DNA from: Frondihabitans australicus
Lineage (GTDB): Bacteria; Actinomycetota; Actinomycetes; Actinomycetales; Microbacteriaceae
Assembly: GCF_003634555.1 (NCBI RefSeq)
Contig: NZ_RBKS01000001.1
Location: 868,001-932,000 of the forward strand
Reading direction: 5' to 3'
Length of the DNA stretch: 64,000 bases
The notes beneath the pieces were generated by a model. That model was not told where the DNA came from. It searched no databases and saw only the letters and a program-made list of their open reading frames with translations. Shown piece after piece: positions 53,007 through 60,845 of the stretch (the stretch's first letter is position 1; each line of letters opens with the position of its first letter). The translations under genes were made by a program, and so were the position numbers.

Positions 53007-54950
53007 TCAGCGGTGCAGGCGTGCCCTGAGGGCCAGGGCCAGGCCTCCCATCACGAGAAGCGCCGCTGCGACGAGACCCGCGAGCGGGTTCGCGCTGCCG
53101 GTGTAGGCGAGGGTGCCGGAGTCGGCGAGGGCGGTGGTCCCGCCCAGGCCGGCCATAGTGGCGTTCCCCGCCAGCGAGGTGTCGAGGGAGCCGGTGACGA
53201 CGTCACCCGTTCCCGAGCCGATCCCGGAACCCGAGGTGGACGAGCCGCCCGGGATGGTGGAGGTTCCGGGGTCGGAGGTGCTTCCGCCCGTGTTGCCGCC
53301 GGTCGAGCCGCCCGTGTTGCCGCCGGTCGAGCCGCCGGTCGAGCCGCCAGTGTTGCCGCCGGTCGAGCCACCCGTGTTGCCGCCGGTCGAGCCACCGGTC
53401 GAGCCGCCAGTGTTGCCGCCGGTCGAGCCACCCGTGTTGCCGCCGGTCGAGCCACCGGTCGAGCCGCTGCCCGTCGACGTGGTCGAGCTGTCGCCGATCA
53501 CCGAGACGGCGTCGCCGCCCACGGTCACCGGCAGCGAGATCACGGGGGTGATCTGCGTGCCGCTCAGCAGGCCTCCGTCACCGGTGGTTGTGCTGCCCGC
53601 GGTGGTTCCGGTCGCAGGATCCGAGGCGGTCGTCGACCCGGTCGAGGTCGCGTCGCCGAGCACCGACACGGCGTCGCCCGTCGCCGTGACCGGAGCGGTC
53701 AGCGTCGGGGCGATCTGCGTGCCGGAGGCGGTGCCGTCCGAGCCGGTCGTGCTGTCACCGGCGGTAGTGCCGGTGCCGGTGCCGGTCGAGGTGCCGGTGG
53801 TCGGCGCCGAGGCGCCGCCCGTCGTCGAGCCGGTCGAGGTCGCGTCGCCCAGCACCGAGATGCCGTTGCCCGAGACGGTGACCGGTGCGGTCACGTCGGG
53901 GACGATCTGCGTTCCCGAGGCGATGCCGCTGGTGCCCGAGGTGGTGTCGCCCGATCCTGCGCCCGGAGCCGGCGCAGCCGACCCCGCAGGAGTGCCCGAG
54001 GCCGTCGACGACCCGGTCGACGACGAGTCGCCCAGCACCGAGATGCCGTTGCCGGCGATCGTGATCGGCACGTCGAGCCCGATCAGCGCCTGGGTGCCGC
54101 CGAGCGTCGACGAGTCGCCGCTGGTCGTGGCCGGCGAGCCGGTCGCAGGAGCCGCGGCAGAGCCGCCCGCCCCCGCGTTCGACCCGCTCGATGACGAGTC
54201 CCCGATCACCGAGATGCCGTTGCCCGACACCGTCACCGGCACCGTCAGCCCGATGAGGGCCTGCGTGCCGCTGGCCGTTCCGTCGCTGCCCGACGTCGTC
54301 GGAGCGGCGGCCGAGGCCGCGGCCGGAGCCAAGCCGGAGGTCGGCGTAGGAGCCGCGTTCGACCCGCTCGAGGACGAGTCCCCGATCACCGAGATGCCGT
54401 TGCCGGACACCATCACCGGCGCGGACACGGTCGGGGCGACCTGGGTGCCGGAGGCGGTGCCGTCGGAGCCCGAGGTGCTGGGCGCGGCGGCCGGAGTGAC
54501 AGCCGACGAGGCGGGCGCGGGGGTCGAGGAGGCCGGCGCGGCCGAGGCCGTGGAGCCGGTCGACGTGGACGATCCTGCGACCGAGACGGCGTTGCCCGAG
54601 ACGGTGACGGGCAGGTGCACGGAGACGATGCCCTGCGTGCCCGAGAGCAGACCGTTCGAGCCGGTCGTCGTCGGAGCGGCGGCGGGCGTGGTCGCCGCCG
54701 GCGCTGCCGCGGCCGAGGCCGGAGCAGGTGTCGCGGCGGGTGCCGCCGACGTGCTGACGGCGTGGCCGAGGACGCTGATGGCGTTGCCCGCGGCCGTGAC
54801 GGGGGCGGTGATGCCGCCCGTGACCTGGGTGCCCGACGCGATGCCGTCGTTCCCCGAGGTCGTGGCGGCGTTGGCCGCCGTGGCGCCGAGGGCCCAGAGG
54901 CCTCCGACGAAGCAGGCTCCGATGAGCCCGCGGAAGACGTACTTGTTCAT
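53007..54950 (-). CDS. large chaplin-like, LAxTG-anchored cell-wall protein with eight repeats
   Basis: 647 aa. Signal peptide (about 1-28, ending TAANAA). Eight units of about 45 residues recur at roughly 50-70 aa intervals, each of the form SGTQ-x2-P-x-V-x2-PVTVSGN-x-ISVLGD (for example SGTQIVPDVTAPVTVSGN). This matches the hydrophobic beta pattern of the chaplin domain of aerial-hypha surface proteins but has none of its cysteines. A Gly/Ser/Thr/Asn spacer encoded by a 60-bp tandem repeat follows, then LAYTGS, a hydrophobic helix and the basic end RARLHR: a sortase signal of the LAxTG type used by class E sortases. AGGAG lies eight bases before the ATG. A surface or amyloid role is inferred. 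Confidence 0.85.
   Translation of the reverse strand: MNKYVFRGLIGACFVGGLWALGATAANAATTSGNDGIASGTQVTGGITAPVTAAGNAISVLGHAVSTSAAPAATPAPASAAAAPAATTPAAAPTTTGSNGLLSGTQGIVSVHLPVTVSGNAVSVAGSSTSTGSTASAAPASSTPAPASSAVTPAAAPSTSGSDGTASGTQVAPTVSAPVMVSGNGISVIGDSSSSGSNAAPTPTSGLAPAAASAAAPTTSGSDGTASGTQALIGLTVPVTVSGNGISVIGDSSSSGSNAGAGGSAAAPATGSPATTSGDSSTLGGTQALIGLDVPITIAGNGISVLGDSSSTGSSTASGTPAGSAAPAPGAGSGDTTSGTSGIASGTQIVPDVTAPVTVSGNGISVLGDATSTGSTTGGASAPTTGTSTGTGTGTTAGDSTTGSDGTASGTQIAPTLTAPVTATGDAVSVLGDATSTGSTTASDPATGTTAGSTTTGDGGLLSGTQITPVISLPVTVGGDAVSVIGDSSTTSTGSGSTGGSTGGNTGGSTGGNTGGSTGGSTGGNTGGSTGGNTGGSTGGSTGGNTGGSTGGNTGGSTSDPGTSTIPGGSSTSGSGIGSGTGDVVTGSLDTSLAGNATMAGLGGTTALADSGTLAYTGSANPLAGLVAAALLVMGGLALALRARLHR
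53281..53460. repeat. 60-bp tandem repeat, three copies
   Basis: Bases 53341-53400 and 53401-53460 are identical, and 53281-53340 is a diverged third copy. It encodes a 20-residue Gly-Ser-Thr-Asn unit of the wall-spanning spacer in the chaplin-like protein. Perfect identity of adjacent copies suggests recent expansion and possible copy-number variation. Confidence 0.9.
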
Positions 54951-55114
54951 GGTGAGAACTCCTGATTCGCGGATGCGATGCATCCCGGGTGCGAAGACAC
55001 GCGGCCGGTGGCCGGGTGCGAAGTGACCTTGCCTGGCACTGCGCGAGGCGGTGCCGACGATGCCGCGACAAGGCGGCGGGGCTTCAGGCCGCGCTGGAGG
55101 CGGCCGAGCCGAGG

Positions 55115-56539
55115 TCAGTCAGGAGTGGTGTCGGACTCGAAGGTCGGCGCCGCCGGCGCGGTGAGGTCGGCGGCGCGAAGTGCGAGGGTGAGGCTGAGTG
55201 CGGGGCGCGCGAACCCATCGGTCGTGACGGCCGCCGTCGTGCTGCCAGCCGAGGCTGCGCCCGCCGTTCCGCCGCTCATGGTGCCCGCGGGAGTCCCCGG
55301 GGTCGGGCCCTGCGGCGCCGGCGACGTCGGCGCCGTGGCCGGGGCGGTCGGCTGTTGAGTCGAGCCGAGGCCTGCGCCGGCCGAGACGGTCGACGTGGCC
55401 GGGATCACGGTCGCAGGAGCAGCCGACACGTTCGCCGTGGAGATGCCCGGGGCGGCGAGGAGGGTCGCCGCCCCGGGCGTGCCGGCAGCGGTCGTCGTCG
55501 TGGCGGCCGGCGGCAGCTCGGAGAGGATCGGGGACGTCGGGAGGATGGTCGGCGGGAGGACGACCGGGCCCGTCGGCGCGGTGGAGGCGAGGCCGCCGGC
55601 GAGGGCCGAGACGGTGTCGTCGACGGTGCTGACGAGCGGTGCGGTGAGGGTCGCGACGGGCGCCGACCCGGTGAGAGATCTGACCAGCGGGACCGCGTCG
55701 ACGACAGAGTCGAGGGTCGAGGCAAGGGGGGTGACGACGCTGCCGACGAGCCCCGGCCGAACGGGCGACGAGGCGGACGCAGGCGCCGCAGGCGCCGCGG
55801 TCGTGGGGGTCGAGGAGGGTGCAGATGCCGCGGTCGTCGTGGTCGACGACGGGGCGGGCGTCGCGGTCGCGACCGGCGCCGGGGCGGGTGCGACGTCGCT
55901 GAGGAGGCTGCCGACCGTCGCTCCGACGGTGGACGCGACGGGGACGGTGACCTGCTGGGTCAGCGGGGTCGTGATGGCCGAGACGACGTGCGCGAGGCTG
56001 CCGACGAGGCCGGGGTCCGCCTGTGCGGCGGCTGCGGGGCCTGCTGTCGGCGTCGCCGCCGGGCGTGTCGCGACCGTCGAGCGCGGGGCGGGCGCCGCGG
56101 CTGGAGTGGCTGCTGGGCGAGCCGGGACCGCCGGTCGCGCGGCCGGCGCGGACACCGTGGCGGGCGCGGCCGGCGTGTGCGCGGCCGCGGCGGGCGCGGA
56201 GACCGCGTGGGTGGCCGGTGCCGCGGCGACCGCGGGCGCGGAGACCGCCGAAGCCTGCGCCGGCGCCGCAGAGGCCGGCGTGATCGCCTTCACGACGTCG
56301 TGCACGACGCCCGCCAGGGTCGACCCCAGCGTCGGTGTGCTCTGCGCGACAGATGTCGTCTGGGACGTCGACGGGACAGTCGACGCGGCGCCCTCGGCGG
56401 TGGCGGCCGAAGCCGACTGCGGCGAGAAGAAGATGCTGATCACGACCCAGATGGCACCGGCGAGCGCGGCGAGGAGAAGGACGCGCAGAAGGCGCGTCGA
56501 CCCCAGGGGTCGCCTCGCTGTCGCTGCCGCCTGATCCAC
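55115..56539 (-). CDS. secreted Ala/Pro/Thr-rich low-complexity protein
   Basis: About 474 aa with a signal peptide (about 10-45; RLLRVLLLAALAGAIWVV then an AxA site near SASA). The mature part is roughly half Ala, Pro, Ser and Thr. Four amphipathic valine/leucine-rich segments are embedded in it (LGSTLAGVVHDVVKAI, LVGSLAHVVSAI, LVGSVVTPLASTLDSVVDAV, VSTVDDTVSALAGGLA), similar to one another. No sortase signal or transmembrane anchor at the C-terminus. Start chosen as GTG 56539 because AAGGTGATC precedes it; GTGs at 56548 and 56554 are alternatives. It lies upstream of the chaplin-like gene on the same strand. I do not recognise the family. Confidence 0.6.
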   Translation of the reverse strand: MDQAAATARRPLGSTRLLRVLLLAALAGAIWVVISIFFSPQSASAATAEGAASTVPSTSQTTSVAQSTPTLGSTLAGVVHDVVKAITPASAAPAQASAVSAPAVAAAPATHAVSAPAAAAHTPAAPATVSAPAARPAVPARPAATPAAAPAPRSTVATRPAATPTAGPAAAAQADPGLVGSLAHVVSAITTPLTQQVTVPVASTVGATVGSLLSDVAPAPAPVATATPAPSSTTTTAASAPSSTPTTAAPAAPASASSPVRPGLVGSVVTPLASTLDSVVDAVPLVRSLTGSAPVATLTAPLVSTVDDTVSALAGGLASTAPTGPVVLPPTILPTSPILSELPPAATTTTAAGTPGAATLLAAPGISTANVSAAPATVIPATSTVSAGAGLGSTQQPTAPATAPTSPAPQGPTPGTPAGTMSGGTAGAASAGSTTAAVTTDGFARPALSLTLALRAADLTAPAAPTFESDTTPD

Positions 56540-56743
56540 GGCGATCACCTTCACTGGTCGATCGTGCTGATGTGGGCCAGAGTGGTTGGCTCGGGCCCCG
56601 CGCGCTGGTTGGACGCGTGATGTCGTCACCATACGCTTCGGTACGGTGGCGTGTCCAGATTGGTGGGGCGGCGCTGCGGTTCGGGTTCGAGTGGCCGCGC
56701 GGCGATCGCGATCCTGCACCCTGAATGGGCCCTGGGCCCTGGA

Positions 56744-56749
56744 TAAGCT
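56744..56749 (+). promoter_or_regulatory. -10-like hexamer TAAGCT of the amidase gene
   Basis: TAAGCT seven bases before the ATG at 56757; leaderless arrangement. The rest of the 217-bp divergent gap shows nothing recognisable. Confidence 0.4.
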
Positions 56750-56756
56750 CGGGGCG

Positions 56757-58178
56757 ATGTTCGAACTCCACCACCTCACCGCGCAGGAGCAGTACGACTG
56801 GCTGCGCCGCCGCGAGGTCTCGCCGCGCGAGCTCGCCGACCACTACCTCGGCCGCATCGAGCGGATCGACCCGGGGCTCGGGGCCTTCGCGACCGTCACC
56901 GCCGACCGAGCGAGGGCACGCGCCGACGAGCTGACCGCCGCCGGGCCCGGCCCGCAGCCGCTGTGGGGGCTGCCTCTCGCCGACAAAGACCTGTACGACC
57001 GAGCGGATGTGCCGACCGGGTCGGGGTCGAGGCTGTCGAGGGGCAGGATCCCGCGGGTGTCGTCGCCGATCGTCGCGGCGGTCGACGAGGCGGGCGCGGT
57101 GAGTCTCGGCAAGACGGCGACGCCCGAGTTCGGTCTCACCAGCTACACCGAGAGCCTCGTCGGCCCTCCGGCGCGGAATCCGTTCGACCTCGATCGCAAC
57201 GCGGGAGGGTCGAGCGGGGGAGCAGCGGCAGCGGTCGCGGCCGGACTCGTGCCGTTCGCTCCGGGGTCGGACGGCGGCGGCAGCATCCGTATTCCCGCAG
57301 CGGCATGCGGCCTCGTCGGGCTCAAGCCGAGCCGTGGCCGCGTGCCCGCGCAGTCGGGCATCGCCAGCCTCGGCGGGCTCAGCGTCGGCGGCCCGATCGC
57401 TCGGACGGTGGCCGACGCCGGAATGCTGCTCGACGCGCTCGTCTCGCCCGACTCCGGCCCGGCGCGCCACCCGTACAGCCTGCGCGCGCCCGAGAACCCC
57501 GAGGGGTCGTTCCTCGGCGCGGCCGTCCGTGGTGAGGGCAGATTCCAGATCGGTGTGATGACGACGAGCCCGTGGGACTCCGAGTACGACGTCCGCCTCG
57601 ACCCGAGCGTGCTGGACGCCCTCGGTGTGGCGACGCGTGAACTCGAGGCCGTCGGGCACGGACTCGACGAGACCGCTCTCGGGCCGTCGGACTACGGACG
57701 GTGGTTCCGGGTGCTCTGGCAGGCCGGCGCCGCATCGATCCCGGCCGAGGGCGCCGACCTCGGGCTGCTGGAGCCGATCACCCGCTGGCTCGTCGAGCGG
57801 GGGCGCGCGATGTCGGCGCGGACCCTCGCGGAGGCGCTGTCCGGGCTCCTGGCGTTCGAGCGGTCGGTCATCGCGCAGTTCGATGCGTTCGACGCGGTCC
57901 TCACGCCGACGCTCGCGCTGCCGAGCCGGCCGAACGGCTGGTACGACACTGAGGACGCCGAGCGGAACTTCGATCAGCAGTGCCTCTACGCGCCGTTCAC
58001 GTCGTTCGTGAACGTCTCGGGCCTCCCGGCGATCACGCTGCCCGTGCACGAGGCCGACGGACTGCCGGTCGGCGTGCAGCTGATCGGCCGCCCCGGGCGT
58101 GAGGACGTCCTGCTCGCGATCGGCGCGCAGCTCGAGCGGCGCCTGCGCTGGCAGCGTCGGCACCCGCCCCAGTGGTGA
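56757..58178 (+). CDS. amidase (amidase signature family)
   Basis: 473 aa. The Ser-cisSer-Lys triad is visible: Lys in LPLADKDLYD, cis-Ser in GGSSGGAAAAVAAGLVP and nucleophile Ser in GSDGGGSIRIPAAACG (Gly replaces the common Thr of GSDTGGS). C-terminal FTSFVNVSGLPAITLP and LPVGVQLIGRPGREDVL are family-typical. Not a GatA, since no gatB or gatC is near. Substrate unknown. Convergent with the ABC operon across a long palindrome. Confidence 0.9.
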   Translation: MFELHHLTAQEQYDWLRRREVSPRELADHYLGRIERIDPGLGAFATVTADRARARADELTAAGPGPQPLWGLPLADKDLYDRADVPTGSGSRLSRGRIPRVSSPIVAAVDEAGAVSLGKTATPEFGLTSYTESLVGPPARNPFDLDRNAGGSSGGAAAAVAAGLVPFAPGSDGGGSIRIPAAACGLVGLKPSRGRVPAQSGIASLGGLSVGGPIARTVADAGMLLDALVSPDSGPARHPYSLRAPENPEGSFLGAAVRGEGRFQIGVMTTSPWDSEYDVRLDPSVLDALGVATRELEAVGHGLDETALGPSDYGRWFRVLWQAGAASIPAEGADLGLLEPITRWLVERGRAMSARTLAEALSGLLAFERSVIAQFDAFDAVLTPTLALPSRPNGWYDTEDAERNFDQQCLYAPFTSFVNVSGLPAITLPVHEADGLPVGVQLIGRPGREDVLLAIGAQLERRLRWQRRHPPQW

Positions 58179-58195
58179 CCCGCTGACGCGCGCCC

Positions 58196-58400
58196 TGCCG
58201 CCGCCTGCCCCCGCCTATCCCGCCCCGCCCCCGCCCACCCCGCCCCCGCCCACCCCGCCGAGTGGCAGAAAAGTGCTGATCAACAAGCTCTCGATCAGCA
58301 CTTTTCTGCCACTCGGCGGAGGTCGGGCGGCGGAGGTCGGGCGGAGGCGGAGGGTGGGGCGGAGGCGGAGGGTGGGGCGGAGGTCGGGCCGGCGGGGCGG
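58196..58400. repeat. long palindrome (family 2 copy B) with C-rich and G-rich flanks
   Basis: Core arms of 27 bases (58255-58281 and 58293-58319) pair perfectly around an 11-base loop; the left arm starts CCGCCGAGTGGCAGAAAAGT. The CGAGTGGC/GCCACTCG part is shared with 17818-17873. To the left lie repeated CCCGCCCCCGCCCAC tracts and to the right GGAGGCGGAGGGTGGGGC twice in tandem. The flanks could form G-quadruplexes on opposite strands. The element fills the convergent gap between the amidase and ABC genes. Confidence 0.8.
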
Positions 58401-58415
58401 GAGGGAGCGGACCCG

Positions 58416-59204
58416 CTAGGCGGGGAGGGTCGGCACGGCGGCGATGAGCGCGCGCGTGTAGGGGTCCTTCGGCGCCCGGAGGACGGCCTCCGTCGCCCCC
58501 TGCTCGACGATCCGGCCGGCGCGCATCACCGCGACCCGATCGGCGAGGTGGTTCACCAGCCCGAGGTCGTGCGACACGATCAGCATCGCCAGCCCGCGCT
58601 CGTCGCGCAGTTCGCGGAGCAGCTGCAGGATCTGCGCCCGCACCGTGACGTCGAGCGCGCTCAGCGGCTCGTCGCCGACGAGCAGGCGCGGCCCGTGCAC
58701 GAGGGCCCGGGCGAGGGCGATGCGCTGCCGCTGACCACCCGAGAACTCGTGCGGGTAGCGGTCCGCCGCCGCGCTCGGGAGTCCGACTCGGTCGAGCATC
58801 TCGGCGACGAGCGCACGGTGCGAACCCGGGACGTCGAGGGCCCGCAGCGGCTCGCGGACGGTGTCGAAGACGCGCATGCGCGGGTCGAGCGAGGCGTACG
58901 GATCCTGCAGCACGACGCCCGTCTGGCGCCGGAACCAGCGCAGCGCCCCGGCGCGACCGGGTGCGACCGGTCGGCCGTCGAACTGCACCCGACCCGTCGT
59001 CGGGGTGTCGAGGGCCAGCAGGATCCTCACGAGCGTCGACTTGCCGCTGCCCGACTCGCCGATGAGGCCCACCGTCTCGCCGTCGCCCACCTCGAGCGAC
59101 GCGTCGACGACGGCGTGCCTCACCGCGCCCGGGGTGAAGAGCGACTGCCGCGGCAGCGTGAAGTCGCGCCCGATGCCGCTGCCCGCGAGGAGAGCGCCGC
59201 TCAC
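58416..59204 (-). CDS. oligopeptide-type ABC transporter ATP-binding protein (DppF/OppF-like)
   Basis: 262 aa. Walker A GLIGESGSGKSTLVRI, Q-loop VVLQDPYASLDPRM, signature FSGGQRQRIALARAL, Walker B LLVGDEPLSALDV and the switch His in IVSHDLGLV. The GTG start overlaps the preceding ATPase stop (GTGA). Last gene of a five-gene peptide/nickel-type operon: substrate-binding protein, two permeases and two ATPases. Confidence 0.95.
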   Translation of the reverse strand: MSGALLAGSGIGRDFTLPRQSLFTPGAVRHAVVDASLEVGDGETVGLIGESGSGKSTLVRILLALDTPTTGRVQFDGRPVAPGRAGALRWFRRQTGVVLQDPYASLDPRMRVFDTVREPLRALDVPGSHRALVAEMLDRVGLPSAAADRYPHEFSGGQRQRIALARALVHGPRLLVGDEPLSALDVTVRAQILQLLRELRDERGLAMLIVSHDLGLVNHLADRVAVMRAGRIVEQGATEAVLRAPKDPYTRALIAAVPTLPA

Positions 59205-59980
59205 GAGGCGCTCCAGGTGGTGTCTCGGGCGGCGGCCACGAGGCCCTGCGTGACGGGATGCGTCGGCGAGTGCAGCAGCGTGTCGAGGGCACCGGTCTCG
59301 ACCGCACGCCCGTTCGCCAGGACGACCGCGTCGGTGACGATCTGCGAGAGCACAGCCAGGTCGTGGGTGACGAAGAGCAGCGACATGCCGCGCTCCTCGA
59401 CGAGGCGGTGCAGCAGCGCGAGCACCTCGGCCTGCGTCGTGACGTCGAGCGCGGTCGTCGGCTCGTCGGCGAGCAGGATCGCGGGGCGTCCGATCAGCGC
59501 CATGGCGATGCCGACCCGCTGCCGCTGACCGCCCGAGAGCTGGTGCGGGTAGAGGTCGACGATCGTCTCGGGGTCGGGGAGGTTCACCTCGCGGGCGGCC
59601 TCGACCGCACGGGTGCGGGCGGCCGCGGCGGAGAGCCGCTCGTGGATCCGCAGGGTCTCGCCGATCTGACGCCCGACGGTGCGGAGCGGGTTGAGGGCGG
59701 CGAGGGGATCCTGGAACACCATCGCGACGTCGCTGCCGCGCAGCCGGGCGAGGGCGCGCTCGGGGAGGCCGACGAGCTCGCGGCCGTCGAGCCGGACGCT
59801 GCCCGTGACCTCGGCCTCGTCGGGCGCGAGTCCGACGAGCGAGAGGAGCGTGAGCGACTTGCCCGAGCCGGACTCGCCGATGAGGCCGAGCCGGTCGCCG
59901 TCGCCGAGAGTGAACGCGAGGTCGTCGACGAGGCGGGTGCCGCCGATCGACACGGTGAGGCCGGAGACGCTGAGGGTCAT
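59201..59980 (-). CDS. oligopeptide-type ABC transporter ATP-binding protein (DppD/OppD-like)
   Basis: 259 aa. Walker A GLIGESGSGKSLTLLS, Q-loop MVFQDPLAALNPLRTVG, signature LSGGQRQRVGIAMAL, Walker [14 protein letters not shown] and switch His FVTHDLAVL. It is shorter than most DppD because the C-terminal Cys-rich extension is missing. ATG overlaps the permease stop (ATGA) and its own stop overlaps the next ATPase start. Confidence 0.95.
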   Translation of the reverse strand: MTLSVSGLTVSIGGTRLVDDLAFTLGDGDRLGLIGESGSGKSLTLLSLVGLAPDEAEVTGSVRLDGRELVGLPERALARLRGSDVAMVFQDPLAALNPLRTVGRQIGETLRIHERLSAAAARTRAVEAAREVNLPDPETIVDLYPHQLSGGQRQRVGIAMALIGRPAILLADEPTTALDVTTQAEVLALLHRLVEERGMSLLFVTHDLAVLSQIVTDAVVLANGRAVETGALDTLLHSPTHPVTQGLVAAARDTTWSAS

Positions 59981-60843
59981 GAGTCCTTCCGATCCTGCGA
60001 ACGCGACTGCGCCCTGGATCGCGACACCCGCAGCCGAGGGTCGCTTGCCTCGCGGATCGCGTCGCCGAGCAGGTTGAACGCGAGCACGGTGAGGGTGATG
60101 GCGGCGCCGGGCCAGACGACGCTGCCGGGGTGGATCGCGATGTAGACCTGGAGGTCGTTCAGCAGGCGACCCCACGACGCCGTCGAGGCGGACGCCCCGT
60201 AGCCGAGGTACGACAGGCCGGCCTCGGCCAGGATCGACGTGGCCATGGCCAGCGACAGCTGCACGACGAACACCGGTGCCACGTTCGGCAGGATGTGGCG
60301 CACCAGCACGCCGCCCGACGAGACGCCACCCGCCCGGGCCGCCAGCACGTAGTCGGTGCCGCGCACCCGCCGGATCTCGCCCCGGGTCACGCGGGCGATG
60401 TTGACGCCGTAGCCGATGCCGACCGCTGTGATCACGACTCCGAGCGACCCGCCGAGGATCGACGACAGCAGCATGGCGATGAGGATCACCGGGAACGCGA
60501 TGAGGATGTCGATGAGCACCGCCATCGCCTCGCGCACCCACCGCGCGGTGAGAGACCCGAGAGCCGCCAGCCCGATGCCGACGAGCGACGCGAGCACGCC
60601 CGCCAGCACGGCCACGATCAGGGTCGTGCGGGTGGCGGCGAAGACGTACGAGAAGATGTCGCGCCCGATGCCGTCCGTGCCGAACAGGTGCGCGGGCGAC
60701 GGGGTCTCCCACTGGTGGTACGGGTCGGTCGCGAACGGGTCGTGCGGGGTCCAGAAGGTCGACACGACCGCGCTGATCACGAGCAGCAGGATCCACACGC
60801 CGGCCGCCACACCGGCCGGCCGCCGGAGAAGCTCCCTCACCAT
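59977..60843 (-). CDS. oligopeptide-type ABC transporter permease (DppC-like)
   Basis: 288 aa with six membrane helices. An N-terminal helix, the periplasmic segment HLFGTDGIGRDIFSYV typical of DppC/OppC, and the EAA loop VLAARAGGVSSGGVLVRHILPN. ATG 60843 lies 2 bp after the upstream permease stop. C-terminal end is basic (RSRAQSRSQDRK). Confidence 0.95.
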   Translation of the reverse strand: MVRELLRRPAGVAAGVWILLLVISAVVSTFWTPHDPFATDPYHQWETPSPAHLFGTDGIGRDIFSYVFAATRTTLIVAVLAGVLASLVGIGLAALGSLTARWVREAMAVLIDILIAFPVILIAMLLSSILGGSLGVVITAVGIGYGVNIARVTRGEIRRVRGTDYVLAARAGGVSSGGVLVRHILPNVAPVFVVQLSLAMATSILAEAGLSYLGYGASASTASWGRLLNDLQVYIAIHPGSVVWPGAAITLTVLAFNLLGDAIREASDPRLRVSRSRAQSRSQDRKDS

Positions 60844-60845
60844 CC

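Noticed and set aside
53281-53460. Regular repeats as a CRISPR array
   Set aside because: Repeats are contiguous, in frame and encode Gly/Ser/Thr/Asn; no spacers and no cas genes.
54987-55028. Two GGGTGCGAAG direct repeats upstream of the chaplin-like gene as an activator site
   Set aside because: Only two short copies 28 bp apart in GC-rich DNA; too little to call a regulatory element.
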